From the NCBI RefSeq assembly GCF_014650675.1, contig NZ_BMVK01000002.1, positions 353,880 through 417,879 of the forward strand: DNA of 64,000 nucleotides, in the 5' to 3' direction. This DNA is from Streptomyces anulatus. GTDB lineage: Bacteria > Actinomycetota > Actinomycetes > Streptomycetales > Streptomycetaceae. The notes below the pieces were generated by a model. That model searched no databases and was not told where the DNA came from. It saw only the letters and a program-made list of their open reading frames with translations. The position numbers and the translations under genes were made by a program. Positions 33,540 through 41,241 of this stretch are shown piece after piece (the first letter of the stretch is position 1; every line of letters starts with the position of its first letter).

Positions 33540-35116
33540 GCCGCCGCCTCCTCCAGGTCCAGCCGGCGCAGCAGGGTGCGCATCATCTCGTCGTCGATCC
33601 GCCGCTCGTCCCGAAGCCGGACGAAGACCTCGCGCTCGGCCTCGATCATCTCCCTCGCCAGCCTTCGGTAGGTGTCGTCCGCCGACTCCCCGGTGACCGG
33701 GTCGGCGGCGCCCAGGCGCTCCCACACGGCGTTGCGGCGGCGTTCCAGCACACTGCGCAGCCGGTCCGCCAGCGGTGGCGGCAGGCTGCTGTGCGGGTCG
33801 GCGAGCAGCCGGTCCAGGCGGGCCTCGGCCGCCTCGGACGCCTCGCTCTGGGCCTGCGCCTCGACGAGCGTGACGGTCTGCGGGTCGGGGCCCGGCAGCT
33901 TCAGTACGCGGACGAGGACGGGCAGCGTCAGGCCCTGGATCACCAGCGTCCCGATGACGGTGGTGAAGGTCAGGAACAGCACCAGACTGCGGGCCGGGAA
34001 GGGTTCGCCGTCGTGCATGACCAACGGAATGGAGAACGCGACGGCGAGCGAGACGACCCCGCGCATCCCGGCCCAGCCCACGATCAGCGGCGCGGTCCAG
34101 TCGGTGCCCGGTTCGCGTTCCCGGACACGGCGCGAGAGCCACCGGGGCAGATAGGTGGCCGGATAGACCCAGACGAAGCGGACCACGACGACGGCCAGGA
34201 ACACGATGGCCGCGTAACCGAGCGCCTCCCACACGCCGAACGAGCCGAGCCCCTTCAGGACGAACGGCAGCTGGAGCCCGATCAGGGCGAACACCGAGGA
34301 CTCCAGGATGAAGGCCACCATCTTCCAGACGGCCGCCTCCTGGAGACGGGTGGCGAAGTCGACCTGCCAGGAGCGGTGGCCCAGATAGAGGGCGACGACG
34401 ACCACGGCGAGCACGCCGGAGGCGTGCACCCGTTCGGCCGCCGCGTACGCCACGAAGGGGATCAGGAGGGAGAGCGTGTTCTGGAGGAGGGCTTCCTTCA
34501 GGTGCGTGCGCAGCCAGTGGAGCGGCACCATCAGCAGGAGCCCGACGCCGACCCCGCCGACCGCGGCCAGCAGGAACTCGCCGATCCCGGCGCCCCAGCT
34601 CATCCCCTCCCCCACCGCGGCGGCCAGCGCCACCTTGAAGGCGGTGATCGCCGTGGCGTCGTTCACCAGGGACTCGCCCTGGAGGATCGTGGTCACCCGG
34701 GAGGGCAGCCCGACGCGGCGGGCGATGGCGGCGGCCGTCACGGCGTCCGGCGGGGCGATGACCGCCCCCAGGACCAGCGCGGCGGTCAGCGGCAGGTCCG
34801 GGATGATCAGGTGGGCCAGCCAGCCCACGGCGACGGTCGCGAAGAGGGTGTACCCCACGGAGAGCAGGGCGACCGGCCGGATGTTGGCCCGCAGATCCAG
34901 GTAGGAGCTGTCCACGGCCGCCGTGTGGAGCAGCGGCGGAAGCAGCAGCGGGAGCACCACGTGCGCGTCCAGGTGGTACGTCGGGACGCCCGGCAGATAG
35001 CCGGCCACGAGCCCCACGGCCACCAGGACGAGCGGGGCGGGCACCGGTGTGCGGCGGGCCGCGCCGGCGACCGCCGCACTGACCGCGACCAGGGCAATCA
35101 GCGGCAGCGCGTCCAT
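33515..35116 (-). CDS. Na+/H+ antiporter (CPA1/NhaP type)
   Basis: Membrane antiporter (533 residues) exchanging Na+ for H+ for pH and salt homeostasis. About twelve membrane segments in 1-400. The ion-site region has GAVIAPPDAVTAAAI (helix 5 with the conserved D near 123) and GESLVNDATAITAF. The C-terminal 130 residues are a hydrophilic, helical cytoplasmic regulatory tail (RLDRLLADPHSS to DLEEAAAYRE). Divergent from a small UBP zinc-finger gene with only 35 bp between; in some actinobacteria that finger is fused to such antiporters. Confidence 0.92.
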   Translation of the reverse strand: MDALPLIALVAVSAAVAGAARRTPVPAPLVLVAVGLVAGYLPGVPTYHLDAHVVLPLLLPPLLHTAAVDSSYLDLRANIRPVALLSVGYTLFATVAVGWLAHLIIPDLPLTAALVLGAVIAPPDAVTAAAIARRVGLPSRVTTILQGESLVNDATAITAFKVALAAAVGEGMSWGAGIGEFLLAAVGGVGVGLLLMVPLHWLRTHLKEALLQNTLSLLIPFVAYAAAERVHASGVLAVVVVALYLGHRSWQVDFATRLQEAAVWKMVAFILESSVFALIGLQLPFVLKGLGSFGVWEALGYAAIVFLAVVVVRFVWVYPATYLPRWLSRRVREREPGTDWTAPLIVGWAGMRGVVSLAVAFSIPLVMHDGEPFPARSLVLFLTFTTVIGTLVIQGLTLPVLVRVLKLPGPDPQTVTLVEAQAQSEASEAAEARLDRLLADPHSSLPPPLADRLRSVLERRRNAVWERLGAADPVTGESADDTYRRLAREMIEAEREVFVRLRDERRIDDEMMRTLLRRLDLEEAAAYRETDES

Positions 35117-35151
35117 CCCACCGTCCTCGGATCCGTCGTAACCTGCCCATC

Positions 35152-35412
35152 ATGAGCGAGTGTGCGCATGTAGCCGAACTGCCACGCCCCGAGCCGGTGC
35201 CGCTCGGCGAGACGTGCCCCGAGTGCCTGGAGGCGGGCAGCCACCCCGTGCAGCTGCGGCTCTGCCTGACCTGCGGGCACGTCGGCTGCTGCGATTCGTC
35301 GCCGCTGCGGCACGCCACCGGACACTTCCGGGCGACCGGTCACCCCGTGATGCGGAGCTTCGAGGCGGGCGAGAGCTGGCGCTGGTGCTTCGAGGACGGT
35401 TCGATCGTCTGA
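35152..35412 (+). CDS. UBP-type zinc-finger protein
   Basis: Small protein (86 residues) consisting of one UBP/ZnF-type zinc finger: CAH near the start, CPECLEAG, LCLTCGHVGCCDSSPLRHATGH and the HFRATGHPVMRSFE segment supply Cys/His ligands. In eukaryotes this fold binds the ubiquitin C-terminus; in bacteria the ligand is unknown. Divergent from the antiporter, whose homologues sometimes carry this domain as a tail, which suggests the two proteins interact. Confidence 0.88.
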   Translation: MSECAHVAELPRPEPVPLGETCPECLEAGSHPVQLRLCLTCGHVGCCDSSPLRHATGHFRATGHPVMRSFEAGESWRWCFEDGSIV

Positions 35413-35489
35413 CGCCTGGGTACGTCAATGCGGCGCTGGTTCTTCGCAATTGGACGCCGCAGACCCCTAGCCACTGTGCGTACGCGTGG

Positions 35490-35516
35490 GCTTACCATGA
35501 GTGATGGTCGGGGTAT
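35490..35516 (+). promoter_or_regulatory. Candidate SigB/SigH-type promoter
   Basis: GGGTAT (35511-35516) preceded at 15 bp by GCTTAC (35490-35495) approximates the Streptomyces SigB-like consensus GTTT-N14-16-GGGTAT. It lies about 130 bp upstream of the anti-sigma gene and suggests autoregulation. The -35 match is only partial. Confidence 0.4.
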
Positions 35517-35644
35517 GGGGTCCGTACGACACGGCATCATGGATCCGATAACGTCGCCGAGCCGAAGAACCGTCGACGGACCGCATGGCCCCGGGCCACC
35601 CTTCCCGGAGCCTCGAAAGAGTTTGTGCCACCTTGGAGGTGAGG

Positions 35645-36058
35645 GTGTCCCAGATCGCAGGCGAGCCCGGGAATCAGGACTTCGTAGAAGTCCGGCTGCC
35701 CGCTGCGGGTGCCTACCTGTCGGTGCTGCGAACGGCCACGGCCGGTCTCGCAGCGCGTTTGGACTTCACTCTCGACGAGATCGAGGATCTTCGCATCGCG
35801 GTCGACGAGGCCTGCGCGATCCTGCTTCAGCAGGCCGTGCCGGGCTCCGTCCTCAGCTGCGTGTTCCGTCTCGTCGACGACTCCCTCGAAGTGACGGTGT
35901 CGGCGCCCACCACGGACGGCCGGGCGCCCGAGCGCGACACCTTCGCCTGGACGGTGCTCTCCGCACTGGCCGGCAAGGTCGACTCCACGGTCGCCGACGA
36001 CCGTACGGTCAGCATCAGCCTCTACAAACAGCGCGGCGCGGGCCCCGGGCCGGCGTGA
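35645..36058 (+). CDS. rshA: RsbW-type anti-sigma factor of SigH
   Basis: GHKL-fold ATP-binding anti-sigma factor (137 residues), named RshA/UshX/PrsH in S. coelicolor. The N-box is in EDLRIAVDEACAILLQ; C-terminal strands end VSISLYKQ. Compared with RsbW the kinase G-boxes are weak, as in other Streptomyces members. GTG at 35645 has GGAGG 5 nt upstream; a longer start (35585) has none. Its stop overlaps the GTG used for the short SigH (GTGA at 36055-36058). The whole gene also lies inside an in-frame N-terminal extension of the sigH ORF. Confidence 0.87.
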   Translation: MSQIAGEPGNQDFVEVRLPAAGAYLSVLRTATAGLAARLDFTLDEIEDLRIAVDEACAILLQQAVPGSVLSCVFRLVDDSLEVTVSAPTTDGRAPERDTFAWTVLSALAGKVDSTVADDRTVSISLYKQRGAGPGPA

Positions 36059-37011
36059 GCGACGGGAACGGGGACGGTCCTGTGCGGGACGAGACGATCC
36101 GATCCGGGGTGGTGCGGCCGGCAGGCATCCCGGAGCAACAGGCCCGGCCGCATCCGGTGGACGGAGCGGACGGGCCCGAGAGCATCGACGTCGCGGTGGA
36201 GCAGCAGTCGCAGGCAGGGCGGGCGGGCCAGATGAGCGAGCACGGGCACCACGATCCACATGACCGCAGCGGGGCCCGGGCCCTGTTCTTCGAGCTGCGG
36301 GAGCTGCCCGACGGTTCGGCGGAGAAGGCCGAGCTGCGCAACAGGCTGGTGCGGATGCATCTGCCACTGGTGGAGCACCTGGCCCGCCGCTTCCGCAACC
36401 GCGGGGAGCCGCTGGACGACCTGACCCAGGTGGCCACGATCGGGCTGATCAAGTCCGTGGACCGGTTCGACCCGGACCGGGGCGTGGAGTTCTCGACGTA
36501 CGCCACCCCCACGGTGGTCGGCGAGATCAAGCGCCACTTCCGGGACAAGGGCTGGGCGGTGCGGGTGCCGCGCCGCCTCCAGGAACTGCGCCTGTCGCTG
36601 ACCACGGCCACCGCGGAGCTCTCCCAGCAGCACGGCCGCTCGCCGACGGTGCACGAGCTGGCCGAGCGGCTGGGCATCTCCGAGGAGGAGGTGCTGGAGG
36701 GCCTGGAGTCGGCCAATGCCTACAGCACGCTCTCGCTGGACGTGCCGGACACCGACGACGAGTCGCCGGCGGTCGCGGACACGCTGGGCTCGGAGGACGA
36801 GGCGCTGGAGGGCGTGGAGTACCGGGAGTCGCTCAAGCCGCTCCTGGAGGACCTGCCGCCGCGCGAGAAGCGCATTCTGCTGCTGCGCTTCTTCGGGAAC
36901 ATGACCCAGTCGCAGATCGCCCAGGAGGTCGGCATCTCGCAGATGCACGTCTCCCGGCTGCTGGCCCGCACCCTGGCGCAGCTGCGCGAGCGGCTGCTCG
37001 TCGAGGAGTAG
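36055..37011 (+). CDS. sigH: SigB-like stress sigma factor SigH
   Basis: Alternative sigma factor (318 residues from this GTG). After about 75 Gln/Pro-rich residues come region 2 (LRNRLVRMHLPLVEHLARRF, DLTQVATIGLIKSVDRFDPD), region 3 (RVPRRLQELRLSL) and region 4 (LPPREKRILLLRFFGNMTQS, QMHVSRLLARTL). Synteny (anti-sigma upstream; DAGK-like, wblE and das genes downstream) matches S. coelicolor sigH, the osmotic-stress sigma. Other in-frame starts exist: ATG 36232 (shorter, 259 aa) and ATG 35497 (504 aa, reading through the anti-sigma gene in another frame). S. coelicolor SigH is known to occur in several sizes. Confidence 0.92.
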   Translation: MSDGNGDGPVRDETIRSGVVRPAGIPEQQARPHPVDGADGPESIDVAVEQQSQAGRAGQMSEHGHHDPHDRSGARALFFELRELPDGSAEKAELRNRLVRMHLPLVEHLARRFRNRGEPLDDLTQVATIGLIKSVDRFDPDRGVEFSTYATPTVVGEIKRHFRDKGWAVRVPRRLQELRLSLTTATAELSQQHGRSPTVHELAERLGISEEEVLEGLESANAYSTLSLDVPDTDDESPAVADTLGSEDEALEGVEYRESLKPLLEDLPPREKRILLLRFFGNMTQSQIAQEVGISQMHVSRLLARTLAQLRERLLVEE

Positions 37012-37056
37012 CCGAGGAGGGCAGGGCCGCCCGGGCCGAGGTCGCCCGACAGCCTC

Positions 37057-37506
37057 TCAGGCTTCGGGGGTCGTCCTCGGCCCCCGGCGGATGCCCAGGT
37101 CCTGGGTGGTCGCCGGCTTGAGGACGAGCACGAGACCGGTGACGGCGACCGCCGCCAGCACGATCCCGGCGGGGATCAGCGCACCCTGCGAGCGCAGCAG
37201 CGTCCAGGCCACCGGCAGCGCCATGATCTGCGTGATCAGCGCGGGTCCCCGGCTCCAGCTGCGCAGCAGCAGCAGTCCGCGGGCGGCGATCAGCGGGATC
37301 GCGCCGAGCGCGACCAGCGTGATCCCGACCGTCTCCGCCTGCTGTGTGCTCTCCAGCTTTCCGAGCAGCCCCATGACCAGCATGTAGATCCCGCCGAGGG
37401 CGAGCGCCAGGCCTTCGAGGGCGTTGACCCCGGCGAGGACGGTGATCCTGGCCGGGCGCTCCGCGGCGGAGGGCGACGGCGTGGAGGGGGTCGCTTGAGT
37501 ACTCAC
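37057..37506 (-). CDS. Small integral membrane protein
   Basis: Unrecognised membrane protein (149 residues) with four predicted helices at about 25-47, 62-82, 90-108 and 113-130, a Ser/Pro-rich N-terminus and a charged C-terminal tail. Conserved at this position, between sigH and the lipid kinase, in related Streptomyces. Starts with GTG at 37506. No motif allows a functional call. Confidence 0.75.
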   Translation of the reverse strand: MSTQATPSTPSPSAAERPARITVLAGVNALEGLALALGGIYMLVMGLLGKLESTQQAETVGITLVALGAIPLIAARGLLLLRSWSRGPALITQIMALPVAWTLLRSQGALIPAGIVLAAVAVTGLVLVLKPATTQDLGIRRGPRTTPEA

Positions 37507-37670
37507 GCCCTTCAGGTTGGCATCCCCGGGGCCCGGAAGTGAAGCCGGGGTGCGCGGGAGCCTCCCCCGTTCGGCGGAGGGCGGGACCGGCCATCACGCT
37601 CCGTCACCGGGTCCGAGCGGAGCGAACCGGGACTACAGCACCGAACCGCCCGGTAGGTAGGCTGGCCGTC

Positions 37671-38639
37671 ATGCGCGCACTCCTCGTGGTCAACCCAGCT
37701 GCTACCACCACCAGTGCCCGCACCCGTGACGTGCTCATCCACGCGCTGGCCAGCGAGATGAAGCTGGAGGCGGTGACCACCGAGTACCGGGGGCACGCAC
37801 GGGACCTGGGACGGCGGGCCGCGGACAGCGACGACATCGATCTGGTGGTCGCCCTCGGCGGCGACGGCACGGTGAACGAGGTCGTGAACGGGCTGCTGCA
37901 CCGGGGCCCGGACGTGGACGGCCTCCCGAAGCTCGCCGTGGTCCCCGGCGGGTCCACCAATGTCTTCGCGCGCGCCCTGGGGCTGCCGAACGACGCGGTG
38001 GAGGCGACCGGCGCGATTTTGGACGCGCTGGAGAACCGGACCGAACGCACGGTCGGGCTCGGCCTGGCGGCCGGCACCCCAGGGACCGAGGACGAATCCG
38101 TCCCCGAACGCTGGTTCACTTTCTGCGCCGGTCTCGGATTCGACGCCGGAGTCGTCGGCCGGGTCGAACAGAAACGCGAGCACGGGAAGCGTTCGACCCA
38201 TGCCCTGTATGTGCGCCAGGTGGTGCGGCAGTTCCTCAACGAGGCCAACCGCAGACACGGGCAGATCACGCTCGACGTGCCCGGCCAGGACCCGGTGACC
38301 GACCTCGCGCTCTCCATAATCTGCAACACCGCCCCCTGGACCTACCTGGGCAATCGCCCGGTCTACGCCTCACCGAAGGCCTCCTTCGACACCGCGCTGG
38401 ACGTCCTCGGACTGAAGCGTCTGTCCACCCCGGCGGTGGCCCTCTACGGCACCCAGCTGCTCACTTCGAGCCCCGAGAAGGGGCCGCGCGGCAAGCACGC
38501 CGTTTCACGGCATGACCTCACGGACTTCACCTTGCATTCAAAGGTTCCACTGCCCTTCCAGATGGACGGCGACCACCTGGGACTGCGTACGAGCGTGACG
38601 TTCACAGGCGTACGCCGTGCACTGCGTGTGATTGTGTGA
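37671..38639 (+). CDS. Diacylglycerol kinase-family lipid kinase
   Basis: Soluble lipid kinase of the DAGK/YegS/BmrU family (322 residues). Nucleotide motif VALGGDGTVNEVVNGLL (about 61-77) and the VVPGGSTNVFARALGL motif (about 95-110) define the catalytic domain; the C-terminal beta-sandwich includes CAGLGFDAGVV. It phosphorylates a lipid hydroxyl, probably diacylglycerol or sphingosine-like. ATG at 37671 starts right at the first strand (RALLVVNPAA). The first 44 codons of the longer frame are discarded. Confidence 0.92.
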   Translation: MRALLVVNPAATTTSARTRDVLIHALASEMKLEAVTTEYRGHARDLGRRAADSDDIDLVVALGGDGTVNEVVNGLLHRGPDVDGLPKLAVVPGGSTNVFARALGLPNDAVEATGAILDALENRTERTVGLGLAAGTPGTEDESVPERWFTFCAGLGFDAGVVGRVEQKREHGKRSTHALYVRQVVRQFLNEANRRHGQITLDVPGQDPVTDLALSIICNTAPWTYLGNRPVYASPKASFDTALDVLGLKRLSTPAVALYGTQLLTSSPEKGPRGKHAVSRHDLTDFTLHSKVPLPFQMDGDHLGLRTSVTFTGVRRALRVIV

Positions 38640-38958
38640 GTGGAAGGGCCCAAAGTCCTTTAACTCGAACGTTTGGACTGGCCCCCACCCCTAAGAAGTG
38701 CGGCTGTGACCTAGTCGACACCGAGGAATCAAAAAAAACTTTCCAGAAGGGGTTGTATCCGCCGCCGAGGTTTGCGAATCTCTACATGGCGATCGGGACG
38801 GCCCGCAACACCGGCCTCCACTGAGAGCCAGAACCCCTCCTCACCACACAGACCACACCCAGCACATCTGGGAGTCGGCCCGTCATCTGCGGGGGGATTC
38901 GTGAAAGCGTTCACATTCACAAGCAACAAGCGTGTAATACCAAGGAGAGGTAGCAGCC
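38640..38958 (+). other. Long AT-richer wblE upstream region
   Basis: 319 bp without a supportable gene, noticeably richer in A/T than its surroundings (for example AATCAAAAAAAACTTT near 38727). It presumably holds the wblE promoters and a long leader, ending in GGAGAGG just before the ATG. Short frames here lack ribosome sites and coding bias. Confidence 0.5.
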
Positions 38959-39216
38959 ATGGACTGGCGTCACAACGCCGTTTGTCGTGAGGAAGACCCG
39001 GAGCTTTTCTTCCCCATCGGCAACACCGGTCCTGCGCTGCTGCAGATCGAGGAAGCCAAGGCTGTCTGCCGCCGCTGCCCCGTCATGGAGCAGTGCCTGC
39101 AGTGGGCGCTCGAGTCCGGCCAGGACTCCGGCGTCTGGGGTGGCCTCAGCGAGGACGAGCGCCGCGCGATGAAGCGCCGCGCCGCTCGCAACCGGGCGCG
39201 CAACGCAAGCGCCTGA
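38959..39216 (+). CDS. wblE: WhiB-family iron-sulfur transcription factor WblE
   Basis: WhiB-like protein (85 residues). Four cluster cysteines at 9, 37, 40 and 46, the GVWGG turn, and a basic C-terminal tail (RRAMKRRAARNRARN) for DNA contact. Length and sequence fit WblE/WhiB1-type proteins, which are broadly conserved in actinobacteria, bind the principal sigma factor and are often essential. ATG at 38959 has GGAGAGG about 10 nt upstream. Position between the DAGK-like gene and the sensor kinase matches S. coelicolor. Confidence 0.95.
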   Translation: MDWRHNAVCREEDPELFFPIGNTGPALLQIEEAKAVCRRCPVMEQCLQWALESGQDSGVWGGLSEDERRAMKRRAARNRARNASA

Positions 39217-39328
39217 GCGAGAACCGCACCAAGCCTCAGCCCGGCGGCGCGTACAGAGCGTACGCACAGCCCCGCCTTCGAGTCGCAGCGCGCAGTACCC
39301 CGAAGCGCATCGCAACGTGAGCATCACG

Positions 39329-39366
39329 GAGTGGGCCCGGACCGTTACCACGGTCCGGGCCCACTC
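39329..39366. terminator. Bidirectional terminator wblE / histidine kinase
   Basis: Perfect 16-bp stem GAGTGGGCCCGGACCG (39329-39344) with 39351-39366, 6-nt loop, between convergent genes. Confidence 0.9.
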
Positions 39367-39387
39367 TGCTGTGTGCCGCCGTTCTTC

Positions 39388-40854
39388 TTACTTGTCGGCG
39401 CGGACCGGGAGGTCCAGCACCACCTGGGTGCCGCGTTCGGGCGCCGGGACCATGCCGAACGTGCCGCCCAACTCCCCCTCCACCAGGGTCCGTACGATCT
39501 GGAGCCCGAGGTTGCCCGCCCGCTTCGGGTCGAACCCCTCGGGCAGACCGCGCCCGTCGTCGGTGACGGTGATCAGCAGCCGCCCGTCGGTGGGCGATCC
39601 GCCGCGCACGGCGGAGACCTCCACCGTCCCGCGGTCGGCCACGGCGAAGGCGTGCTCCAGGGCGTTCTGCAGAACCTCGGTCAGCACCATGGAGAGCGGG
39701 GTGGCGACCTCGGCGTCCAGGATGCCGAAACGTCCGGTGCGCCGGCAGGTCACCTTGCCCGGGGAGATCTCCGAGACCATCGCGATGACCCGGTCGGCGA
39801 TCTCGTCGAACTCGACCCGCTCGTCCAGATTCTGGGACAGCGTCTCATGGACGATGGCGATCGAACCGACGCGCCGGACCGCCTCGTTGAGCGCCTCGCG
39901 GCCCTGCTCGGAGTCCATCCGGCGGGCCTGGAGGCGCAACAGGGCCGCTACCGTCTGGAGGTTGTTCTTCACCCGGTGGTGGATCTCCCGGATGGTCGCG
40001 TCCTTGGTGATCAACTCGCGTTCGCGGCGGCGCAGTTCGGTGACGTCCCGGAGCAGGACCAGGGAGCCGATGCGGACACCCTTGGGCTTGAGCGGGATCG
40101 CCCGCAGCTGGATCACCCCGCCCGCGCACTCGACCTCGAACTCGCGGGGCGCGTAACCGCTGGCCACCTTGACCAGTGCCTCGTCCACCGGCCCCCTGGA
40201 CGGGGCCAGTTCGGCGGTGGTGGTGCCGAGGTGGTGGCCGACCAGGTCGGAGGCGAGGCCGAGGCGGTGGTAGGCGGAGAGGCCGTTGGGGCTGGCGTAC
40301 TGGACGACTCCGTCGGCGTCGAGCCGGATCAGGCCGTCACCCACGCGCGGGGAGGCGTCCATGTCGACCTGCTGGCCGGGGAAGGGGAACGACCCGGCGG
40401 CGATCATCTGGGCCAGGTCGGAGGCGGACTGGAGGTAGGTGAGCTCCAGCCGGGAGGGGGTGCGCACGGTGAGCAGGTTGGTGTTGCGGGCGATGACGCC
40501 GAGCACCCGGCCCTCGCGGCGTACGGGGATGGACTCGACCCGTACGGGCACCTCCTCGCGCCACTCCGGGTCGCCCTCGCGCACGATCCGGCCCTCGTCC
40601 AGGGCCGCGTCCAGCAGCGGGCGGCGGCCACGCGGCACCAGGTGGCCGACCATGTCGTCCTGGTAGGACGTGGGCCCGGTGTTGGGGCGCATCTGGGCGA
40701 CGGAGACGTACCGCGTGCCGTCGCGGGTGGGGACCCACAGCACGAGGTCGGCGAAGGACAGGTCGGAGAGCAGTTGCCACTCCGAGACCAGCAGATGGAG
40801 CCACTCGAGGTCGGTGTCGCTCAGAGCGGTGTGCTGGTGGACGAGGTCGTTCAT
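39388..40854 (-). CDS. PdtaS-like soluble sensor histidine kinase
   Basis: Cytosolic histidine kinase (488 residues) related to mycobacterial PdtaS. Domains in order: GAF-like N-terminal domain (about 20-150), PAS (about 180-280), HisKA_2 with phospho-His in EIHHRVKNNLQ (about 300-330), HATPase_c (TEVLQNALEHAF, DDGRGLPEGF, GLQIVRTLV). PdtaS phosphorylates an ANTAR RNA-binding regulator; no such gene is adjacent. ATG at 40854 is used because the family begins MNDLVHQHT; there is no Shine-Dalgarno. A DasR box lies 157 bp upstream. Confidence 0.9.
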   Translation of the reverse strand: MNDLVHQHTALSDTDLEWLHLLVSEWQLLSDLSFADLVLWVPTRDGTRYVSVAQMRPNTGPTSYQDDMVGHLVPRGRRPLLDAALDEGRIVREGDPEWREEVPVRVESIPVRREGRVLGVIARNTNLLTVRTPSRLELTYLQSASDLAQMIAAGSFPFPGQQVDMDASPRVGDGLIRLDADGVVQYASPNGLSAYHRLGLASDLVGHHLGTTTAELAPSRGPVDEALVKVASGYAPREFEVECAGGVIQLRAIPLKPKGVRIGSLVLLRDVTELRRRERELITKDATIREIHHRVKNNLQTVAALLRLQARRMDSEQGREALNEAVRRVGSIAIVHETLSQNLDERVEFDEIADRVIAMVSEISPGKVTCRRTGRFGILDAEVATPLSMVLTEVLQNALEHAFAVADRGTVEVSAVRGGSPTDGRLLITVTDDGRGLPEGFDPKRAGNLGLQIVRTLVEGELGGTFGMVPAPERGTQVVLDLPVRADK

Positions 40855-41010
40855 GGAGGGCACGTGTGGAGCGTACCTGGGGTTACTGGAGGCGTTCGAA
40901 CCGATCGGCCCGCCGGGCCGTGCTGATGGGAGAGCACGCGGGTGCCGCATACCGGTGGACGGGGCAGGCGCCCGGCCGGAGAATGTCGTGCACATGGATG
41001 GACACAGGCA

Positions 41011-41026
41011 ATTGGTCTAGTCCACA
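41011..41026. promoter_or_regulatory. DasR-responsive element (dre) upstream of kinase gene
   Basis: ATTGGTCTAGTCCACA matches 14 of 16 positions of the dre consensus A(C/T)TGGTCTAGACCA(G/C)T. It is 157 bp upstream of the PdtaS-like kinase and on its side of the hairpin that ends the SIS gene, so the kinase is the likely target. Confidence 0.75.
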
Positions 41027-41043
41027 ATGAGTTCATCACGACC

Positions 41044-41070
41044 TCCGCTCTCCCCGCACAGGAGAGCGGA
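41044..41070 (-). terminator. Hairpin downstream of SIS gene
   Basis: TCCGCTCTCC (41044-41053) pairs with GGAGAGCGGA (41061-41070), 7-nt loop, about 170 nt past the SIS gene stop. Confidence 0.6.
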
Positions 41071-41241
41071 CCGAGGCTCCGGCACTCTCTGCCCTGACTG
41101 CGCCGGTGCCTCCAGTGGCCGGGGGCACCGCACACCGCCGGCCAGGTAGCTCCGGGCTGCGGTGCCGGGTGGGCTGAGGGTCCCGCTCTGGCGCCGCGGC
41201 CCGCGGGTGTTTCCGGGGGCCGTACCGCCGCCTCCGGGGCC

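Larger units (their letters stand above)
40855..41241. other. Intergenic region with dre and hairpin
   Basis: 387 bp without a supportable CDS, between the histidine kinase start and the SIS gene end. It contains a DasR box (41011-41026) and a hairpin (41044-41070), plus GC-rich filler near 41160-41240. Confidence 0.55.

Noticed and set aside
35405..35425. BldD box upstream of rshA-sigH
   Set aside because: TGACGCCTGGGTACG has an extra base relative to the BldD consensus; BldD control of sigH is known elsewhere but no good site was seen here.
38636..38824. 62-codon frame before wblE
   Set aside because: Overlaps the kinase gene stop, has no ribosome site, and composition fits a leader region.
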